Shown here piece after piece: positions 55,769 to 64,000 of a stretch of DNA of 64,000 nt. The stretch is from contig JADLZK010008248.1 of the NCBI GenBank assembly GCA_015847255.1, forward strand, positions 1,196,475-1,260,474. The letters run 5' to 3'. The stretch comes from Hyparrhenia diplandra. Its lineage: Eukaryota > Streptophyta > Magnoliopsida > Poales > Poaceae. Made by a program: the position numbers and the translations under genes. The notes beneath the pieces were generated by a model. It was given only the letters and a program-made list of their open reading frames with translations. It was not told the origin of the DNA and did no database searches. Numbering within the stretch: the stretch's first letter is position 1; each line of letters starts with the position of its first letter.

Positions 55769-57605
55769 TATCATTACTTATCTCTACTATAATGTCAAAC
55801 TTAAATTAATTTAGATCCACCCAGAAAAACGTCCCTCGATGAGGTGTCTAACCTTAGTGCACCCACTACATTGCACACAGGAAACTCCCACCATCAAACT
55901 CAAGGGCTCACCAAACAGCTAGATCAAAACTGAGGGTTGAGATCCAAAGTTTGTGTGTTGTGTCTTACACCCTCACCTCCAGCGCTTTGCTCTCAGCCGC
56001 CAAAGCCCCTCACGTCCGCGGGCAGGGTTCCTTTCCTCCGTCATGTTTTCTTTGTTCTTTTTTAAAAAAATGAAACATCATCCGCTCGGCGCATCTCTCC
56101 TTCGTCCTCTTTTCTCCGGCGACGAAGCATGGTGCCTCTCTAGATTTCCGCCGCCACCACCTCGGCGAGCTCCCTACAACCAACGGCGGACACCTTCGGT
56201 TCGTTGGCATTGGCCGGATCTGGTGGACACCGATCCCTCTGTTACCTCCGCGACGCCGCTCCCGGTTCCCCTACAGGGCTAGGGTTTCTCGGTCACCACC
56301 ATGCCTAATCCGACCTCCAACGGTGTAGGGAGGGGCGGCGCGGCGGTGGCGCGGGGCTGCGTCGATGGGTGGCGATGGCGTGATGTGGCGTTCGGTGGGC
56401 GGCGGCGGCCCCGTGGATGTGTGCGATTTGTACAAGGCGGGCTGGGGATGATGACATACTTAGATACAGAGGCGGAAAAGCCGGTGCGATGGCGGTCATC
56501 GGGTTTCGGAAGGGCAGCAATGTGGTGACGCAGGTGAAGACGCGGCCACCAAGGATGGGTACGCTGCCCGTGTCAGGTACCACGGGTGCGAAAGTGAGGG
56601 CAAGGCTGGCGCCCCACCGCTGAGGCACTTGCAGGAGTTCAGGCTCACCGCCGTCGGCGGCTTTGGACCCACCCAGCCACTCGACTTCGTTAACAGCCTC
56701 CCACGATGGCAGTGACAACGGCAGTGACAAGAGGAGCTTTATAATCGGCGCATTCTGTTCACACGTGGTGGGTGGATGGCTGCCTTTGACCTGTGTTTTC
56801 ATGATCATATGTCAAATATAAATTAAAGTAATAGTAATAAGTTCAGTATTTTTCTTAGGTACACTGACCAGATATTCAAGTACTTTCATCAGACTTCTGA
56901 GTTCTGAAATTAAACGCCTTTTAGAGGCCTCTGTTCTCTTCTGTTAGTTTCTAATAACATTTCGTTCAAGATATAGCATTATTATTCATGTGAAAGCGAT
57001 TATAGTAGAGATTAAGGCTACCACCAGTTTACACTCCTTGACAAATGTCACACGTTTCTGAGTCTTTTTTTCTTACTGTATCCACTATACCTAGCATCTC
57101 AGAGCTATTCATGACAGGGTTAGATGAACACAAAATTCTCTGCACCTCCTCCACCCCATGTTCTGTTTGCACTGTAGGAAAACAGAACATAGTGGTGTGT
57201 GAGACATGTGGATGTGGCAGTAGCAGCCCTCATTCATATACTGCAAAATGCTTCGAGTGCTATGTGGCGCTGCCCATCTCAACAATTCGCAGCTGCGGTA
57301 GGCCATGTCCGAATCTGATGGCGATGGCGCCACGGAGAAGTTTTCTGGGGGATGGACTGGAGCAGGAAGCATGGAGATCCGGCCGACCCAGCCATGGACG
57401 CGGAGTGGATTGCGAAGATGGCTGGGTTGGGGCTCGACAATAAGTCAATAACTTCATCATTGTGCACGGCGCCGGTATTGTTCGGACTCTGAATTGACTC
57501 TGTCTGCTGGTCTTACTCCTGTTATTACAAGCTGAACTGGTTAATTTTGGTGTGGGGTAGACAGCACATGACTGTTCATTTTTTAGATAGAACTTGGAAG
57601 CTTGT
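55769..57605. other. Intergenic with a GC-rich leader-like patch
   Basis: 56080-56640 is GC-rich, resembles a grass 5' UTR and first exon (GGGCTAGGGTTTCTCG just before an ATG at 56301), and has a 75-codon + frame starting MPNPTSNGVGRGGAAVARG. No domain is recognised, and frames on the opposite strand are as long. 57045-57443 has a 132-codon + frame with a Cys-rich middle (CTVGKQNIVVCETCGCGSSS) whose zinc-binding status is unclear. These may be parts of one decayed gene. Confidence 0.3.
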
Positions 57606-58510
57606 TGTTGACGATAAAATCGGTAACACACCAAAAAATAAGAGCTAGATCGCTCTCACGTTAGGGGCAAGCGAAATCGAGGGATCGGCAAGCGCCTAGG
57701 GAAGTCCACACACGGACCGTGTGCCTCCAACGATGGCGCGATACATAAAGACACGTCGCCGGAGGAGCCTCGTCGGGGAGCGTGATGCGCAAGACACGCC
57801 CGGCGTAAGTCTCTTGAAACCCGAAACCCCACACGGGGGACGGACCCGTGTGAGGGCGCCGCAGCAGTTTATGGGCTGCCCTAGCCGGCCTGACCGCTCT
57901 AGGGCGTGGTTGTCGTCGATCTTCCGTTCATGGCATCGGCGGCGAAGAAGAAGAGAGAGTTGACCTACAAGCAAGACGGTAGTAGATGTGTTTGTCGATT
58001 GGATGTAGATGGGATCAAATCGGCCATAAACCTCTTTATTATATAGAGGGGGTGGTCTTATCCCTTTAGGAAACCATCCTTGGGCGTTTCAAGTACCAAA
58101 AACCGAACCAAAACACGATTGGAAACAAATCGGTTCGGATCTCGTGACGGACCACGGGCCTCGTCGGGGTGACCGGACCGCACGACCCGGCTTGGCCGGG
58201 ACCTTCCGGCCAAGGTCCGGCGAGGAGAGAGGTGCGGCGCGATCCGGCCGACGACGGGCCAGCCGACGTGGGCCCAGACGCCGCGGGCGCGCGTCCGTCG
58301 GTGTCTGGCCGCCTGCTGACCGGGCGCGACGGACGCTGGACCGACGCGCCCAGTGAGTCCGGCCGGTGAGTCGGTCACATTCCAAGCCGTTTTCGATCCT
58401 CCTCAAGAATTTGGCTAAGTCCGGAATTTCGCGGTGACTTGGACCTCCAAAATATGGCTAAGTCCGGAATTTTGCGGTGGTTTAGCCTATGCCATTTTTG
58501 GGTGTCAACA
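57606..58510 (-). mobile_element. Solo LTR, 905 bp, duplication CTTGT
   Basis: Starts TGTTGACG and ends GGTGTCAACA. It is flanked on each side by CTTGT (57601-57605 and 58511-58515). On the minus strand the end reads TGTTGACACCCAAAAATGGC, a common gypsy LTR start in grasses. A TATA-like TTATTATATAG near 58036 and an internal direct repeat (GGCTAAGTCCGGAATTT at about 58411 and 58454) are present. No interior remains, so it arose by LTR-LTR recombination. Confidence 0.85.
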
Positions 58511-59580
58511 CTTGTAATGTCATTATAATTCGTGCATTATTTAGCAAGTAACATGGTAGAAATGCCTCTCAGTGGAAGAGCAACCGTGCACATTGGACTG
58601 TCTGGCCAGTTGAACACAACTCAACAGTAGTTTTAACTTTGATTTTTGGGGCTCTAGGGTCTTCCTGTGGTATATTTCTAAGAAACTAGAGATATGAATC
58701 AGTTTATTTATTACTTACAAACTATTAATAGACTGGTACATTTTATTAAAGTAGATCCTAAAACAATAGTGGATAAATATAGTTTTAGGTCTTAGGACAC
58801 TGAGCTTGTGATATTCTGCTTCAGGGTCTTTTGGCCACTTCAAGCAAGTAGAGTTCATAAAGGAGGGTTACATTTGGATGTCTAATATTCTTGTCCGCTT
58901 TCTTGTCAAAATGTTTGTGCTTCTCTGATAAATTTTTTGGTAAGCATATTATAATGCATTTTTTCATAATTTAGGTGAGATCTCTCAACCAGGAAATTGT
59001 TAGAGCCCTGGCAAAGAGGTATGCAGTTTTTAGGTTACTTGTCCATGTCTTTATTTCCATATGGTATTATGTATTAGTCATGGTCTGTATTTTTGTTATT
59101 TCTCATATCGATGTTTCTTAGGCACTCAGAATTCAGGTGTTTCTCCCTTGTCTGTAGTACGCCATGCTATGTTTCCTTGTGTTTAGTTTGAACATGTAAT
59201 GAAGTTCTTATTTGACTCATGGGCCGATGCAAGGATGTATCATCATTTTTCATGAACCATCTCTGCCTGTATTTTCAAATCTTAATGAACATCCAACAAA
59301 TCAAGCTATCTTTTTGCTTGTCCCTAAATAGACCTTGAATTGTTTTTACTTAGGTTGTCAGTTAGAACCAGTGGTGGGCACAAGACTTATGGAATGCATT
59401 TCTTTTGCAGAAGGAACACCATCTGTTGGGATGTCACCTGCTTGTGGCTGGTCTACCCGGCAAAGAAAAGTGAGAAAACTTGATAACTATAGCTTTCTTG
59501 CATATCATTCTGTATGACTGTATCTTCTTAGAGCAGCATCTTGGAATCCTTCTCAGTTGGTCAGCTCGACAGGGGCCATA

Positions 59581-59643
59581 GGTTGCAGCAGCAGGCGCAC
59601 CTTGGTTAATTTCGTGGTTGCAGCAGCAGGCGCACCTTGGTTA
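59581..59643. repeat. Direct repeat, 28 bp twice, 35 bp period
   Basis: GGTTGCAGCAGCAGGCGCAC then CTTGGTTA occurs at 59581-59608 and 59616-59643. Confidence 0.9.
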
Positions 59644-60781
59644 CAGGAGGCTCCTGCTTTTCAATTTCTTATGGCATCTTTTATCGTAAAGTAAATTCTT
59701 ATGCAGAAATGTTCATCTTCTTCAGCAACCATTGACCAACAGATGCCTAACTATCCAAGTCAATCTAACATTTATTATTTTTTATTCGTTGCACAACTTG
59801 TTTCAGTTACAGGCTTTGGTTAAGTAAACATGCAAAAAAAGCTATTCTGATATCCCTTTTGGCTTCCTCGTTTACTTTGTGAGCGAACCGCATTCGCATA
59901 GGCATTGGGAGCGAGAAGTTACTGCGCCAGTGCCAGCAACACAGATCGGCTTGGCTGTGGGTTGTACGCAGCCATGTCGCCACTCAATGCACATGCCAGT
60001 GACGATGATCTTTGGTGTATTATTAGTGTTTTCAGTTTTGTGTCAATGGTCTTATTTTGTAATGATAGTGTTAAATCGGTGATAATAGAGCTCTTTGGCC
60101 AAGAGGTGGGTGTTCCCATAGTAATATTGATTTCAGATGATCAGATCTTGTGTAGGTAAATCATTTTTGTTGTTTGATTTGTATTACCAAATGTCACACC
60201 GTAGAGAGCATTATACTAGTGCTATTAAGACTCTCACAGCACATTGTAGTATTATGTTACTATTGTTCCTTACAAATCTTTATTAATGTGCTGCATTCTG
60301 GCACCTCTAAATTGTTGTAATGTGGATATGTACAGATTCATTAATATACCTTTATCAGTAAAGTGTGATGTTTAGGTGGAAACTGAACACCATCTTTTCA
60401 AATTCTGGCAAAGAAATGGCAAGCTCTTACATTTGCTTCTTCAGGGACGTTCTGTGGCGCCTAAAACTCTTCTGTTGGTTTTGGTGATAAAGTAGGATCT
60501 TTGCTATTTGTAGTGGCGGATAGCAGACTCGGTGTTATTCGTTGCAGACGTTATTGGGCAAACCTGAAACATGACAATCTAGTTTTGAACCAACTGTGCT
60601 TTGACATGAGATCCACCGCCAGCTCTCGTAGAAAGGACACAGCCTGCATACTGTAGTGTGGCAGTGACCGATTTAGTTTCAGAGTAATTTTTTTTTGTTA
60701 TATTTACTATAAGTCATAATTAATAGAGTGTGTATGGTAGCGCCATAATGACACCTGTCCTAGAGATTATGCCCCTAGAAT

Positions 60782-60889
60782 GATCACATTCACTTGTTTT
60801 ATACCAAACTTTGGCTATGTCAGAGTCAAACAGACACAGACCACCATAGATCACATTCGCTTGTTTTTATACCAAACTTTGGCTATGTC
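60782..60889. repeat. Direct repeat, about 40 bp twice, 67 bp period
   Basis: GATCACATTC then CTTGTTTTATACCAAACTTT and GGCTATGTC occurs at 60782-60821 and 60849-60889, with one base change and one extra T. Confidence 0.9.
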
Positions 60890-61094
60890 CATACAATTCG
60901 CGACATGTTTTGATTTCCTCGGTGACAAACCAAACATTAGTTTTGCCCCTCGAATCTTCTTTAAATGTATCCTATCGCCCTTACCAAGAATTTGTCATTA
61001 CCCATGTTTTGATGTCGCCAAATTTTAAGAACTCATGATAGATTATCTTGGATGGCGTCATTCTTGAGATCAAACACACCATTAGGGGACAAGG

Positions 61095-61355
61095 TACTCC
61101 CTGGAGGATGGTATTAGAAGTCGTTTTGGACAAGGTTTGGGTTAAACATCGGGAATATAAATTATCAATAACTTTTAAGTTGTTGAGTTTGTAAATGTAA
61201 AATTATATGAGTAGATTTGTCTTAAAAATACTTTGATAAAAGCATACATATATCACATCTCCATAAACTTTTTTATAATAATAAGTGGTCAAAGTTGTGT
61301 TTTGGAGACCGCGGTCATTGTCCTAAAACCGACTTCTAATACCATCGAGGGAGTA
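61095..61355. mobile_element. Stowaway-like MITE, 261 bp, TA duplication
   Basis: TA-CTCCCTGGAGGATGGTATTA at the left is mirrored by TAATACCATCGAGGGAG-TA at the right. The inverted repeat extends about 35 bp inward (AGAAGTCGTTTTGGACA and TGTCCTAAAACCGACTTCT). Non-coding interior. Confidence 0.9.
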
Positions 61356-63126
61356 TATCAATTGTTACAAAGTGTGGATCAAATGGACATTTGACCGAAA
61401 AATTTCAACTAAAGTAATATATATGAACAGTAGAACCCCAAGACATGGTCTCAATATGGTTTGGTTTTATGAAAATATGTTCTACAGGCTCTCCAACATG
61501 TACATCATCATGTGATCCTCTGTCACTTAATCACTTGCATTTGCCAAACCACCATCTTCAGCATGTTCCGGTCCTCCTTGAATCTCTCAAAATAAGTATT
61601 CAAGATAAGTATTTTTTTTCCTTTGTTTTATTCACTATCAACTTTATATGATTGCTTTATTGAAATGAAATAAAAAGATGCATAACCATAAAAATGAATA
61701 AAAAGTTTAGGATTTATATATTAGTAGAGTGTGGTCTTTTAAGTTTGAAAATAAATAAAAGAGAGATTGTACAAAAAGTTTGCTTTTCTACCAGAATAAA
61801 AAGAACTCTGAAGATGATCCTTATGCATGGAAATAATGAATAGTTGCTCTATCATAATTCCTTCAAGCATCTAGTTTTCAACATCGAATTCTGCCGAAGT
61901 TTTGGATAAAACTATTTTGACCTAAGATTTACTATGAGCCCTGAAACCTGTAGATAGGAAATGCTTGATCTAAGTCATAATTGACAAATATGATATGAGA
62001 AGGTCTGAAAATTAAAAAATGCTACATGATGAGTTTCTTTATGATAGAGCTTGAATTAATAACATAGCCATACATGCTATTTATACAAGGAAAACTTCCA
62101 CATTAATTTCTTGCTTGCTTTGTATTGAGTGTTGTCGTGCTTTGTTCACCCTTAGAGACTTGTCATGCTTTTAAAATCAAGATCACGCATACACTCCATT
62201 CAAATATGTTGCTTTTACAATCGAAAAGTATGCAACATGACTTTCCATTTAGATCCAGAAAAGTTTTACTCCTACATCAAAAGTGTGAACACCAAAAATA
62301 TACCCTTTTTTTTTTTTATCCAACCAACCAATCACCCCATCAATTCATTCAACCAATAAAGCTCCAATGTTCCAATGTTCTTGTTATTATCTCTCAAAAG
62401 TTTGTTGCAAAAAGAGGCTTGGGCTATATTAAAAAAAAATGGACTAGTGTCCAAGATATTCAAAATAATGAGTTTTTAGATGTCTACATGAAAAAGAGAA
62501 AAAAATGTGTAGGCTCTTTCAAATATTCCCAAGTTCCAAAATAGAGAATTGTTTCAAGGAGCAAAAGTAGAATTAGGTTTCCACCCTTACCACCATCCAC
62601 TACCACTTTACCATATATCCACTTCCACTCCATATGCATCCATACACATAGACATCTTGATTTGATTGTATGATGACGTGTTTCTCTAGATCCATTGCTT
62701 GACTTTACAATTATGCTTAGCAAGTATGTATGAGTTGTCTCCACACCTATGAGCTCCACATAAGCCTTAGTGGTAGGATGAGAGAGAAGGCATAACACCA
62801 TTATTGCATTGATAAGGATCCACAAATACCACATATGAGAGACTTGAGAGAGTCACACAAAAACTTATAAAACTCTGAAATAATAGTTGATCGAAGAACT
62901 CGAGACATAGTTCTTGACTTGAGTCAGTATCTTTCAATTTCTCAAGACCCAAGAGAAGTTTACAAGCCACACGGTTGAAGGTAATATGGGTGAGTTGAAA
63001 GCGAGAATAGTCTACTCTAATCCGGAGAAGAATTCTTGTTTGAACGCATGTATACTTTTGAGGCGTGAAAGCATCGTAGCAACTTGATCTATCACCGAGT
63101 TTAGCTTTGCTTAGGGACGAAAAGGT
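61356..63126. other. AT-rich DNA, probably retroelement interior and spacer
   Basis: No pol motif is visible in any frame. The part next to the polypurine tract at 63127 should be the 3' untranslated interior of the retrotransposon whose LTR starts at 63142, but its left limit cannot be set. Frames up to 139 codons (62125-62544) lack recognisable content. Confidence 0.35.
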
Positions 63127-63141
63127 TAAGCTTGAGGGAGT
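63127..63141 (+). other. Polypurine tract of the right-edge retrotransposon
   Basis: AAGCTTGAGGGAGT immediately before TGTTGATAG. This tract and junction are characteristic of gypsy-type elements in plants and place the element on the + strand. Confidence 0.7.
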
Positions 63142-64000
63142 TGTTGATAGTAGTTAATAACCATTTTACCGCCAATGAAACATGCGAAAAGGGTATAAAT
63201 CGGCCATCAACATTGACTTATGGATTAAACTAACACAGTTCCATAAGCTTCAGTGAATTTGTATTTCTACAAGGATTAATCATGAAAAAAAGCCAAGGAA
63301 GGACCCACCCATTAGGCTAAAGAGCATATTCATACGAGCACCAACTCTAGAAGGTTCTAGAGGACACAAGAGAGTGAGCCACCAATAGAACTTTAATCTA
63401 TTGTTTCTCCGTGTTAAAATATAGATAATGATACCGAATACTCCCAATTAAAATGCTACAATGATATTCTATAAACTACGAAATCCTTCATATTCTATTT
63501 ACACTCAATAAATACCAACAAGCACTAGAGAAGAACACCAATGGCACCAACACACGCAACAACCATAGAACGGCGATGGTCGAAGTTAGGCCTTGTTGGG
63601 GTCAACTTTGCTTTGTACAAACTTCTAACCCAAACTTTGAAATACAACAGTGCAAATGAAGTTTCATACGAAGGAGTTTTTAAGAAAAGAAAACAAAGCA
63701 AGGATCGCCATAAAAACAAGTGCGAAGAGAATGCGGAGACCCGTGATTGAGAAGCCGCAAGACGAGCCCAAAGGACAAGCTTCGTCGAAAGGCCTTCGCA
63801 GAACCAAAAAGTTTCGTGGATGTGTGCAAAAGTTCAAAACAAACCATGCGAAGACATCAAGAATGGCTTCGCCGAAAGTCTAGACAAATATTCTTTTCAT
63901 TGTAAAGTTTGTCATTTATCTAGGATTACGGCCGGGGGACCTATCATACCCCCCGATATCTCTTGTAATGTTTATGTTGTACGGTCACTTTGTGACCAAG
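63142..64000 (+). repeat. 3' LTR of a gypsy-type retrotransposon, cut by window end
   Basis: Begins TGTTGATAGTAG after the polypurine tract. At least 859 bp lie in the window and no CA terminus with flanking change is reached. Several short frames occur (63541-63883) but they are LTR sequence. Confidence 0.6.

Larger units (their letters stand above)
58516..61094. other. AT-rich region with possible exon fragments and direct repeats
   Basis: Sequence around 58977-59020 (VRSLNQEIVRALAKR, after an AG and before a GT) and 59350-59470 (GTRLMECISFAEGTPSVGMS) could be exons of a gene disrupted by the solo LTR, but the product is not recognised. Frames at 59879-60159 have no domain. Confidence 0.3.

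Noticed and set aside
56301..56808. Candidate gene start after CTAGGGTTTCTCG
   Set aside because: The + frame stops after 75 codons with no plausible splice continuation, and the opposite strand is open for longer.
58058..58406. ORFs of about 105 codons on both strands
   Set aside because: They lie entirely in the GC-rich half of the solo LTR.
63541..63883. Lys-rich small ORFs near the right edge
   Set aside because: They lie within the LTR that starts at 63142 and have no recognisable product.

Overview
This is a nuclear DNA window from a grass (Poaceae), most likely Oryza or a close relative. Supporting signs: GC-rich coding exons beside AT-rich intergenic DNA, GT-AG introns, a class III peroxidase, an F-box/DUF295 gene, defensin-like genes, and dense Stowaway/Tourist MITEs, Helitrons and nested LTR retrotransposons. 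There is no prokaryotic feature, CRISPR array or convincing tRNA/rRNA gene. The species call is inference; the grass call is firm.

Layout. 1-3676: an LTR element on the minus strand with no recognisable pol and a long P/A/T-rich ORF. 5.2-6.4 kb: a two-exon class III peroxidase with one apparent single-base frameshift. 7.5-11.2 kb: MITE and simple repeats. 11.2-13.9 kb: a second pol-less LTR element with a recognisable gag. 14.0-22.9 kb: two copies of a defensin-like gene block (A, B; both decayed), separated by Helitron and MITE DNA, including a degenerate Helitron helicase. 22.9-34.2 kb: a gypsy-like leader remnant, then a minus-strand Ty1-copia element (23.7-34.2 kb) carrying two later insertions, a 1.2 kb unit with only one LTR (25.75-26.96 kb) and a nearly full-length decayed LINE (27.2-32.1 kb). 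34.2-35.6 kb: a solo LTR, a CACTA terminus and a Tourist MITE. 36.4-37.5 kb: the third defensin block (C), the only copy with an intact start, splice sites and reading frame. 37.5-44.9 kb: LINE tails, a 324 bp foldback element, a short Helitron with tandem duplications, and a weak gene-like region. 45.0-48.8 kb: an intact four-exon class V aminotransferase/cysteine-desulfurase-like gene with a small retroposon in its long intron. 48.8-49.4 kb: a copia remnant. 51.8-53.2 kb: an F-box/DUF295 gene with two frameshifts. 54.6-64 kb: MITEs, a LINE 3' end, a 905 bp solo LTR, and at the right edge the polypurine tract and LTR of another retrotransposon.

Host genes: only the aminotransferase and defensin copy C look fully functional from sequence. 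The peroxidase and F-box genes have good domain content and splice sites but broken frames. Most of the rest is mobile DNA, and several insertions can be placed exactly from their target-site duplications. The most unusual items are the triplicated 10-cysteine defensin-like family with two independent routes of decay, the one-LTR insertion with a perfect 5 bp duplication, and the pair of pol-less LTR elements sharing a leader and an atypical primer-binding site.
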